A DNA stretch of 12,341 nt from Candidatus Iainarchaeum sp. (GTDB lineage: Archaea; Iainarchaeota; Iainarchaeia; Iainarchaeales; GCA-2688035): positions 1 through 12,341 of the forward strand of contig JAQTPU010000017.1 in the NCBI GenBank assembly GCA_028712575.1. The letters are read 5' to 3'. Shown in pieces: positions 1 through 9,100 of the stretch. Below the pieces are notes generated by a model, which was not told the origin of the DNA, did not search any database, and saw nothing but the letters and a program-made list of their open reading frames with translations. The position numbers and the translations under genes are program-made. Position 1 is the stretch's first letter. Each line of letters opens with the position of its first letter.

Positions 1-1
1 A

Positions 2-1360
2 CAAAGCTTTGATTCGGAGGCAAAGGCAATTGCCGCGGCAGATGCTTTCCAGAAAAACATGACGGATACTTTTTCAAGCAATGTAAAAGCACAGTTAAGG
101 GAACAGATGGGAAAGAAAGCAGACGGAATAACTTATGTCTTTGATGACCTTTATGGAACTGCAGCAACTGTTCCAAGCGCACCCGAATTCAAAAAGGCGG
201 TTGATGATGCAATTGCATATGAAACAACAATAATCAAAAACAATTCAGCCCCCACATTCAGGACAGTCACTGAAAAGCTCACTCCCACCAGGTATGAGGT
301 CAGCGCCAAATATACTGGCGCAAGCTTTGAAGGCCACGGAGTGGAAGTTGTCAAGACAATAAGGGGAACAGGGACTGTTGAAAAAGTTATTGGGGACGCC
401 CTGCTTGAAGTCGAGCAGAAAAAACTAAGCCAGAGCGTCCTGACAGAAGCATCTTCAGACGCATTCAACGGGGCCAACGGTTTCAAAGGCACGCCGAAAT
501 ACTGGTGGCAGAAGGAATTCTGGCAGGACTTCGGGGAGAGAATGAAGTCAACAATGAAAAAGGCGTTCACAGGGGCAAACATCTGGAGCTTTGCAAAGAA
601 TATTGGAAAAGGAATAGCAGGGGGGGCGCTTGCAAACCTAGCAGGTTTTTTTGGCTGGTCGGCATATTGGAGTGCTGTTGGCTCGGAATCGGGCGCTGCA
701 ACAACAAGCATTAATGCAACAGGCCAGGCACAAGGTGCGGGCGGGTATGTTTCGGGCGCGGGATTTGTAAACGGGATTGCTGAACTGAAAAAAGGCAGCA
801 CATACAGATTGGAAATTACAACTTCGGGCGCAGAGGGAAAAAACAGGACATTTAATATCGGGATTCTTGCGGATAATTCCGCTTTTGACCAGATGGCAAA
901 GGCTGTTTTCAGGGAGCCGAAAACAGCGGATTTGTGGGAGAGCCAGAAGTGCTCTGACTTTTCGGAAAAAGGCCTGGAGGAAATAGGGCAATTGAGGCCG
1001 AAATTCGGCCAGACTTCTGCAGACCAGTATGTAATTGCCTACTGGGAGAATGAAATGGCATTTGCAAAGGCAAGGCTCGGAAATACGGGGGATCTGCTTG
1101 ATGATGTGCCGGAAGAGGAAATAATTGCACTAATGGCAGTCAAGCCAGAGAAAGTTGCTGGCTGCGGAATGGCTGCAAACTGGAACACAAAAGGCGATGC
1201 TGCAATAAGGGGTTACATTGGCTGCACTGCGGAAAAAATCAGGCAGAACAGGCCGTTTGAAAATTATGTGAAAAGCATTGCAGGCACTGATACGGGTTAT
1301 TTCAATGAAGTGCTTATTGCAAAGAACAAATGGGGCCAGGAAAAAATAACCGCCGGCTGA
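2..1360 (+). CDS. C-terminal part of an unrecognised, probably envelope-associated protein (5' end outside the window)
   Basis: The frame is open to the left edge (first full codon at 2) and no ribosome binding site precedes the first internal ATG at 59, so I read this as the last 452 residues of a longer protein. I recognise no family. The first ~165 residues are mixed and charged. A Trp/Lys-rich stretch follows (KYWWQKEFWQDF, about nt 500-535), then a basic amphipathic stretch (KSTMKKAF), then a hydrophobic glycine/alanine-rich segment at about nt 605-682 (GIAGGALANLAGFFGW) that could be a membrane-inserting or transmembrane helix. After it come a Gly/Ala/Ser/Thr-rich linker and ~190 residues with three cysteines (CSDF, GCGM, GCTA). 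The stop lies 51 nt before gene 2, whose own TATA box is in that gap. Same-strand position beside surface proteins suggests an envelope role, but this is inference. It might be the C-terminus of another giant paralogue; I see no convincing similarity to the C-terminus of the giant at 3134. Confidence 0.8.
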   Translation, partial: QSFDSEAKAIAAADAFQKNMTDTFSSNVKAQLREQMGKKADGITYVFDDLYGTAATVPSAPEFKKAVDDAIAYETTIIKNNSAPTFRTVTEKLTPTRYEVSAKYTGASFEGHGVEVVKTIRGTGTVEKVIGDALLEVEQKKLSQSVLTEASSDAFNGANGFKGTPKYWWQKEFWQDFGERMKSTMKKAFTGANIWSFAKNIGKGIAGGALANLAGFFGWSAYWSAVGSESGAATTSINATGQAQGAGGYVSGAGFVNGIAELKKGSTYRLEITTSGAEGKNRTFNIGILADNSAFDQMAKAVFREPKTADLWESQKCSDFSEKGLEEIGQLRPKFGQTSADQYVIAYWENEMAFAKARLGNTGDLLDDVPEEEIIALMAVKPEKVAGCGMAANWNTKGDAAIRGYIGCTAEKIRQNRPFENYVKSIAGTDTGYFNEVLIAKNKWGQEKITAG

Positions 1361-1374
1361 CAAACAGGGAATTG

Positions 1375-1382
1375 TTTATATA
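1375..1382 (+). promoter_or_regulatory. Archaeal TATA box before the prepilin-like gene
   Basis: TTTATATA matches the archaeal TATA consensus exactly. Its centre is about 33 nt upstream of the ATG at 1412. With the usual archaeal spacing of ~25 nt to the transcription start, transcription would begin around 1403-1408, giving a leader of only a few nucleotides. This agrees with the lack of any Shine-Dalgarno sequence before 1412 and suggests a (near-)leaderless mRNA. Confidence 0.65.
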
Positions 1383-1411
1383 TTTCCTAGTGGCTTTCTT
1401 TTACGGTTCCG

Positions 1412-3028
1412 ATGAATAAGCAAGGGTTTAACCTGTTTACTGCGCTTGTAAGCTTTCTTTTTATTACTCTTACTGTGCTTCTCTGGCAGAGCATGATTCA
1501 AAGCGAGAGGAAAACGTCTGACATGTTCCGTGCAAACGAGGAACGGGCAAAAATAGAGGCCATTGCAGACAATGCTGTTACAGATGCTGTCCAGACTTTT
1601 AATTACACGCTAAGGAAAAAAACAGCGGATTATGTTTCACCAAAAAGCGGCGACGACCCTTTTGAACTGCCCGAGGAACACAAATGGCCGAAAGTAATAA
1701 ACGATTTTGTGGAATCAAAATTCGGAAGCGCGGGGAACAACACACAGCAGTTTGCATCGGGAATTGCCGGCGACTTAAAATATTATTTTGCAAACACATG
1801 GAATTTCAAGATTTACAGCATCCAGGTCGAAAATGTTTCAAACACAGACACGCTGACTCTTGTATTGAAAGACCTTGTAAACAGGACAATTGCAGACCAG
1901 CAATTTTTCAATGTAGTCGGCTGTGAAGGCGGCAATCCCGACAAATGCCCTTTGGGCACGTTTTACGTGAACCTGGATGTTACAAAACTAAGCCCCGAGG
2001 ATTATGAAAAACTGCCAAGAGTGGTGATAACAAGCAGCGCTACACTTGATGAAGTAAGGCATGTCATACTGCCAAAGGCAACCTTCAGGATTTATGTGCC
2101 ATTGAGATTGTTCAAGGCATTTGCAGAAGCCAGGGGGTTTGCGCATTTTTCCGAAACCCCGAATCTTGACATTGACACGCAGATAATGGGGACAGCAGGC
2201 GACATAGGATTTTTGAGCGATAAAACAACAGAAGAAATTAATTCCTTCCAGCTTGGAATGTGTGATAGGGATTACTGCGCTCCCAGGACAAGCCCTTTCA
2301 ATGCGCCTGCGGCAAAGGAATTGTCAGGAACCGGCTGTCCGGGAGACCCGGGAATAGTGCCTGTTCCCCAGAAAGTAATGATGCCGCTGAATTATTCCGG
2401 CTGCACCTGGTGCAATAACGTTTCCCAGCCTCTTCCTGCAACTTACAATGCGCATTTCATGCCGAGCGCATCCGGAAGCGCTGATTCAGGGCCGAATGCA
2501 ATTGCGGAAATTACTGCTTCAAGGGTGTGCGCGCTTGCAAAGCAGGCAAGCCAGAAAGGCTATTTTGCTGCCGAAGGCACAGGGCCTGCCGTGAGTTTCC
2601 AGCCTTCTCCCCTGGGGGACTGCCCGGATTATATTGAATCTGAACTTGTAAGGACAGACCCTCTTGAAAACAAGCCTCCGAATTCAGGAAAAAAACAATT
2701 GTTTGATTCAGCAATTGTTCCGGAAATTCCTCCGAGGGAAGTGCTTGTGCCTTTTTCAAGCCCGGAATCTTACAGGAGCTATTGCACAAAGCCGAGAAGG
2801 GTTGAGGCAGTGATTGCATTCACTGACAATGACCCTGCATATACAATTGAACAGGGAAGAAAAATGACATACAGGGTGAGGCTTGTAAACAATAATCCGA
2901 TTCTGGAGCAGGACAGCGCGGGAAATCCCGGAGATGAAGGCTGGAAATGCGTTTCAAAAAGGACAATTCCCGGCGGGGGATTCGGAACTCCGATTCCGAC
3001 TGCCTGCAGGCTGCCGCCAATCAGCTGA
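1412..3028 (+). CDS. Prepilin-like membrane-anchored protein with cysteine-rich exported domain
   Basis: This is a 538-residue protein of unknown family. The N-terminus has two polar/basic residues, a glycine at 5 followed by phenylalanine (KQG-F), and an uninterrupted hydrophobic helix at about 6-26. This matches the plan of type IV prepilin-like proteins, although +5 is Thr rather than the usual Glu. A charged, probably helical region (residues 31-70, SERKTSD onward) continues the helix as in pilins. The rest (~70-538) should be outside the membrane. It is beta/coil-rich and proline-rich with many cysteines: 171, 179, 284, 289, 309, 331, 334 (CTWC), 373, 404, 458, 513 and 532, mostly close pairs that could form disulfides. 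Several NxS/T sequons are present. The ATG at 1412 is chosen because it follows a TATA box by the leaderless distance and opens directly into the signal region. It could be a minor pilin, a pilus-tip protein or simply a signal-anchored surface protein; the pilin link is moderate at best. Confidence 0.85.
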   Translation: MNKQGFNLFTALVSFLFITLTVLLWQSMIQSERKTSDMFRANEERAKIEAIADNAVTDAVQTFNYTLRKKTADYVSPKSGDDPFELPEEHKWPKVINDFVESKFGSAGNNTQQFASGIAGDLKYYFANTWNFKIYSIQVENVSNTDTLTLVLKDLVNRTIADQQFFNVVGCEGGNPDKCPLGTFYVNLDVTKLSPEDYEKLPRVVITSSATLDEVRHVILPKATFRIYVPLRLFKAFAEARGFAHFSETPNLDIDTQIMGTAGDIGFLSDKTTEEINSFQLGMCDRDYCAPRTSPFNAPAAKELSGTGCPGDPGIVPVPQKVMMPLNYSGCTWCNNVSQPLPATYNAHFMPSASGSADSGPNAIAEITASRVCALAKQASQKGYFAAEGTGPAVSFQPSPLGDCPDYIESELVRTDPLENKPPNSGKKQLFDSAIVPEIPPREVLVPFSSPESYRSYCTKPRRVEAVIAFTDNDPAYTIEQGRKMTYRVRLVNNNPILEQDSAGNPGDEGWKCVSKRTIPGGGFGTPIPTACRLPPIS

Positions 3029-3094
3029 AAAAACCCTAAAAATTTGCAATTGCTGGAAAAAGCCGCAGGAGTTAAATTAATAAATTAAAAGAAG

Positions 3095-3104
3095 AATTAT
3101 AATT
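3095..3104 (+). promoter_or_regulatory. Possible TATA element before the giant gene
   Basis: The 105-nt gap 3029-3133 is AT-rich. AATTATAATT, a perfect 10-nt palindrome preceded by purine-rich GAAG, is centred ~34 nt before the ATG at 3134. This is almost the distance seen for the TATA box of the preceding gene. An alternative AT-rich stretch lies at 3071-3090 (TTAAATTAATAAATT). There is no clear Shine-Dalgarno before 3134. A short leader is the best guess. Confidence 0.35.
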
Positions 3105-3133
3105 AACTAGTATTCGTTGGCGAGTGAAACAGC

Positions 3134-6100
3134 ATGGGTGTGAAAGACCTTTATTTCAAAATAGAGGACAAATATTACGGCTTCCTTGACTGGCTTGATA
3201 AAAGGGGCCTGAACCTATATCCTGTTGTTGATGCAGTTGAATCCCGCGGAATGCCCAGTTTTCCCGTTTTTATCCTGATAATTATCCTTATTATAATAGG
3301 GCTCTGGTTCCTGATAGGATTTATGCTTGTGCCTGCACAGGCGAATGTTTCTTTTTTGGTTACTGACGAAACAGACAGTTCCCCGCTTGAAGGCGCACAG
3401 ATAACAGTAACTGCAGCAGGGGAAGAAAAAAATTATTTCACTGAATCAAACGGGGAAAAACAGATTTCCCTGCAGATTGGGCAGGCGGATATAACTGTTG
3501 AAAAAACAGGCTATGAAACAAGGGCGCGCTCGATAAGCATAGGGCAGAACATGGAAAAACAGGTTTTTTCCTTAAGCAGGGCTGCACAGTTCCTTTCAAG
3601 GACAATACAGATAATGAACGACAGGACAAGCCAGCTGCTGCTCCAGGAAATTACTCTTGATTTGGGCTGTTCGAATTCAGAGGCAAATTATTCGGAGACA
3701 AAAACAACAAACAACGGCAAATTGGAAGTGCAGATTCCGGAAAACTGCGGAAGGCTTATTGCAAAGCCGGCAAGCGGGTTTACAAGCACGCAGAACAGCC
3801 TTGACATTACCGATGCAAGCGTGCAGTTGTTCCTTGATCCTGTGGTGACGGAAAAGGGAACAATAAATGCGGCAATAAAAAGCTCGGACGGCTCCGCAAT
3901 TGTCGGCGCAACAGCAAGGCTTTTGAAAGGCTCGGGAGTTGAGGAACGGGTTGATTACTCGTCAAACAGCGGCAGTGTTTCCTTCACAAATGTGCCCACG
4001 GGAACATACTATCTTGTCGTGCATGCGCCCGGCTTTGAGGATTACGATGGAAAAAATGAAACAAAAGAGCTTCTGGCAGACCAGTCGATAACATTTACAG
4101 TTGAAATGGGAACAGTGTCGACAGGCACAATAAAAATCCTTGTAAAGGATGCCTCTGCAAAAAGCCCTGTAAAAAATGCTGTTGCAAGGCTGAAAAAGGA
4201 CGGGACAACTCTTGACACGCAGTACACTGATGACGCGGGAAATGCGGAATTCGATGCTGCCGTGGGTGTTGCTTATGGCCTTGAAATTGACCATCCAAAT
4301 TACATGCTTGCCGCAGTGAATAATGTCACTGCAAAAGAAACTGTAAATGAAATTTTCCTCGAGGCAAGCACTCCGGGAAACAGCAACACAGTATATGTCA
4401 CTGTAGTGGACGCAAGGGAAAATCCGGTTGAGAATGTGAAGCTTGTCCTTAAAAAAGACGGGAAACAGTTCGGCGCGCAGAAAACAACTGGCTCTGACGG
4501 AAAGGCGGAATTTGCAAACCTGCCGCTGGCGGCATATTCCGTTTATGCGGAAAAAAAAGGCTTCCAGCCAAAAGAATCTGAACAGATAACTCTTGTTGCA
4601 AGGCAGAAAAACGAATTGAAAATTGCGCTTGGCATAGGGTACGGGAAAATAAAAATAATAACAAGGGATTCTGACGGCACGCCTTTGGAGAATGCCACAG
4701 TCACTGCAAAAAACATTCTTGACGAAAAAATTGAGTTCGAAGATGTAACTAATTCAGAGGGAATTGTTGAATTCGAATTGAGGGCGGACAAAACAATTTA
4801 TGCCACTGCGGAAGCAGAGGGCTACCTGCCTTACCATACAATAAAAATTGCCCCGGATCCAGACAGCACTGTTGAAAAAGAAATTTTCATGGTAAAGGAT
4901 GTTTCCAGGCTCGAGGTTGATTTCAGGCTTGTTGCAGGCAGTGAAACTGTTTCAGGCAGTGTGACTGAAGGCATGCAGTACACTGCAAGGCTTCTTTTGA
5001 AAATACCCAAAAAAACTTCCTATGGCCAGGCCGGAATCCATTTCAGGACAGGGGCTGTTGAAACAGGAAAAACAAGGTCAATGCAGCAGGACAATGCTTA
5101 CATAAAAGAGGTACGGGCCTCTGCAAGGGACATTGTACGTGGAACTACGTACACTCCGGACCTCGGGTACGGCCAGGATTCTGCAAACCTGACGGCAGGC
5201 GATGCAAAATGGGCCAATGTGACATGGAAAAATGTTTCTGCAGGCATTTATGAAATGGAGGCAGATGTCCAGGTCAAGGGCACTGCAAATCTCGGGGATG
5301 TTGTTGAGTTATGGTACAGGGGCTTTGGAAAAAGCGCCAGTTATGCAAGGTTCCCTGCGGATAAGGAGCTTGGAAATGCGGAATCCACTGCAAACAAGCA
5401 GGCGCTTTATGCAAATGCAAACCTTGCAAGGTTTACTGTCGGGCCTTCCAATTTGTGCGGAACTTTTTTCTGCAAGAGCTATACAATCGAGGACCTTTCA
5501 ACAAACATAAAGACAAGCGTTGTCGACAGGTATCCGGCGAAAATAGGCAACTTGTACAAGCTGGCATTTACAATCTCAAACAATTCAGACCAGCTGTTCA
5601 CTGCGAGCGTGCTGAAAATTGCCAATGCAACGGAAGGCATAAGGTTCCTTGATTACACTGTAAGGGACGCATTCGGGCTTGAATCAAAAGGCACTGTCAA
5701 CGGCTATGAACTGCAGAAGGAAATAGGCGACATGCAGAAGAACAGCGCAGTATTCGGGGCAATAACATTCATTGCTGAAAAAGACGGGGCAAACCCGGTT
5801 GACATTTCAATTGTTTCGGACACGGGAAGCGCTTTCAGCGAAAGCATTATTGTGGATGTCGAGCCTGCAAAGGAAATGCAGATAACCCTTCTTCCAAAAA
5901 CAATTGTTCCGCTTATAGACAATGAATTGTTAATCAAAGTGACAGACGGCAACAAGCCTGTCAGCGAGGCAGCTGTCACAATCTACCTTAATGATGCCTC
6001 TGTGTTTTCGGGAAAAACAAATGCAAAGGGGGAAATGGGCTACAAGCTCCAGTCCCCGAATTCCGGAAGCGTCCTGAAAATAGCGGCTTCAAAGCCGGGC

Positions 6101-9100
6101 TATAAAAATGCAGAAATTTCCGTGCAGGTGACAAATGAAATACTGATGGTGACTCCGCCTGAAATTGTTGAAACCCTGAATTCCACTGCCTTTGAAAAGG
6201 AAATCGGGATAAGGGTGAAAAATGCAACGCAAATTCCCCTGAAAATTTCTTCATTGTCGGCTGACATTATGCCAAATGATTTGATTGAATTTTCCTGGCC
6301 TGAAGACCTTATTGCAAAAGAAATCCCTGTAAACGGGGATTTGAATTTTTTTATAAAAGCAAGGCTGACTGAAAAAGGCCTGCTGCTTGAAAAAACAGCA
6401 ACTCCGAAAGGCAGCCTTGCAATAGAGGTAAAAAACGAAAGCCTCGGAAGGACATTTGTAAAAAATATTCCCACTGAAATAAGGATTGCGTTGAACGGCG
6501 CAGCCGATGACGCAAAATGCCTGGCAATAGACCCGGGCAAATGGGAAATTGTGACAGGCACTGAAACAAAAACAATGGAATTGACATTATTGAATTCCTG
6601 CATGGTTTCTGGAAATTCCATTTCATTGAAAAACCTGCAGGCAAAAATCGACTGGAAGGATTCGGAAGAGATTGGCAGCTTTGAAATAATTGATTCGAGC
6701 AATGCGGGGCTTGCACAGGGGGAAATCGGAAAAACATTTTCAACATTGCTGCCTGTGTTTGACCCTGACAACGGGACAACAATTATACTTGAATTCACTC
6801 CGAACGAGGGGACTGCCGAAGCAGAGCCCGTGATTGTTTTCCAGGCAGTAAACCCTACTGAAAAGAAAATTGAAACAATTTCAGCAAAGCTTGCAACAAC
6901 AATAAGCATCAACGAGCTTTCAGAATGCATAAAGGTAAGCCCCGATGGGCTGACACTGTATCCTGCATCATTCAACACGGGCTATGACCAGTATTCAAGC
7001 TTCGGCTATAATCCCACTGCAAATAACGGATTCGGGACTGACGCTTACAGCGGATACAGCTCTCCGACAGTGCCAGGAACAACAAGCGGATATCTTGAAG
7101 CAGCGGCAGGCAGTAAAATCAATCTTGCGGGAAAAACAGCAATGCTTGAATCAGGCGGATACATCGGAAGCAATTCCCTGCCGCAAAATTCCTATCCCTA
7201 TTCGCAGTCCGACATTCCTTTCCAGAGCAGGTATTACGACAATGCAAGCGCGGCAAGCATGAGCTATGCCCTTGGAGTGGATTCCATAAAAATAGAGAAC
7301 ACTTGCACAACAGCAGTTGACATTACTCTTGCTGCCGATGCGGGCCTGACTGCCGCAAAGGACAAATTGACACTTGACCCTGAAACAAGCGAAAGCGTGA
7401 AAATAGAATCAGGCTATCAGCTCGGCTTGTTTAATGTTGCAGTAAATGCAAAAATAAAGGGAAGCAAGGACAAGGCAGTAAAAATAAAGGATGTGGCTGC
7501 GGAAGTCTTAAGGCCTGAAGAAATAAGCGACGACTGCATTGACCTGCAGCCAAAGAGAATAAGCCTGAACAGCTTTTACGGCGAACCGCAGCCGGGAAGG
7601 ATTTACAATTACTGCTATCACCTCGGTGTGAACCTTGAAAAAACAGACAGGGTGGTTGAATTTGCATGCAGGGTAACAGGGCAGCCGGGAATGTCCGGCA
7701 TGGGAATGTATTCAAATATTGCAAAACCGGGAACATTGAATTTTTCAAACCCTGTTTATGGAAACACTCTGCCGATAACAACTGGCACGCCTTATGATCC
7801 CACAACAGGAGCTTATACTGGAGGCTATGGCTCTTCAGCTTATTCCCCATTGACAACAACGGGCTATCTGAATTCCGGATACGGCGCTCCGCAGGCATAC
7901 ACTCCAACAAGTTCAATGTACAATTACACTGGAACTCCTTTCACAAGCCCGAATTACTCAATGAATGAAACATATCTGCCGCAGGGAGCAAGCGCGCCAT
8001 ACGGCCAGGGCTATTATAATACAATAAATCAGGGAACCGGTTACGGCAATTATGGAAACGGATATTATTATCCCGGAGTAAATTCTTCTTATGGCGGAAC
8101 AAGTTCGGGCTATCTTGGCGGGGGAGGATATACTGGAGCTTATCCATACGGCAGCAATGGGCAGAATTATGCAATGCAGGGCGGTTTTGAAGGCGCATGC
8201 CCCGTAATAGATTCTGTTTACATAATGGGCGAGAAGAAAATGCCGCAGGGAAATGGAATGACACAGGTGCTTGAATATGAAGTAACTCCGAACATGCAGT
8301 ACAGGCAGCAATTATGCCCTTACGGCAGCCAGTTGCCGTATGAAAACCTGATGGGCTTGAGAATGGCAATGATGGGCTCATATTACAGAAGCAACATCAA
8401 TTCAACAGCACAGGTAAATTACAGCACTCCTGTTGGGGCACAAACAGCCTTTTTCAGGGTCGAGCTTGAAGACGCCTGGGGGGCAGGGGAAGGCCTTGAT
8501 GCCTGCTTATTGAATGCAATGAGGATGATTCCTTTCCAGCAGGCAATGCAGGGAGCGCCTTTTGCAGGAGCACTGCCTCCGGCAGTTGGAAATCCGCAGG
8601 CAGCGCCTGAAAAATGCATCAACATTAATGCGCTTGATGAACAGGCTGTCTGGCTCAAAGCAGCCTCTTCCCTGAAAGGGTTTGTGCCGCAGGATTCCAT
8701 TTATTGGCAGGACGGAAAGGCACATGCATTCATACCGCAGTATCCGAACGGGGCAATGATACTTAATCTGGCTGCATGCGGGGCAACAGACAAGATTGAA
8801 TTGAAGGAAACTGCAAAGAAAAAAGCCGGGGACATTGAACTTGGATTTGAAATTGTGGAAGACGGCCATAACATCAAAATGACTACTGACAGGAGCGCCT
8901 TGAAGACAAAATGCGCAAAAGCGGAAACAACAATAAAAATTGTTTTGAAAAGGCCTGCCGCATATTCAGGCGCAAAGGAATTCGACTTGAAGGCAAAAGT
9001 CTGGGTGCTGCATCCAAGCGTAACAGCGGCGGAACTTGCGGATTCAAAATTCTTTGACACCTGCGAAAAGGCGCCTGCAACAGGAACAGGGCCTGATACT

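Noticed and set aside
151..801. 216-codon minus-strand open frame over the first gene
   Set aside because: Proline/alanine/phenylalanine-rich shadow of the plus-strand coding frame with no promoter, ribosome site or recognisable motif.
59..1360. ATG at 59 as the true start of the first gene
   Set aside because: The same frame is open to the left edge with protein-like sequence (QSFDSEAKAIAAADAFQ), and no TATA box or suitably spaced ribosome site precedes 59. A partial gene is more likely.
4551..4558. Run of eight A (E-K-K-G codons) as a programmed frameshift site in the giant gene
   Set aside because: The frame continues for more than 2200 codons with domain repeats on both sides; no stop or alternative product nearby supports recoding.
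6100..6978. 292-codon open frame on the minus strand inside the giant gene
   Set aside because: It lies antisense to a frame with clear domain structure, its translation is Ser/Phe/Ile-rich shadow sequence without domains, and long antisense frames are expected from the codon bias here.
6974..8188. Tyr/Gly-rich regions as a DNA satellite or tandem repeat
   Set aside because: Gly and Tyr codons vary and no fixed period is visible at the nucleotide level; the similarity is compositional in the protein.
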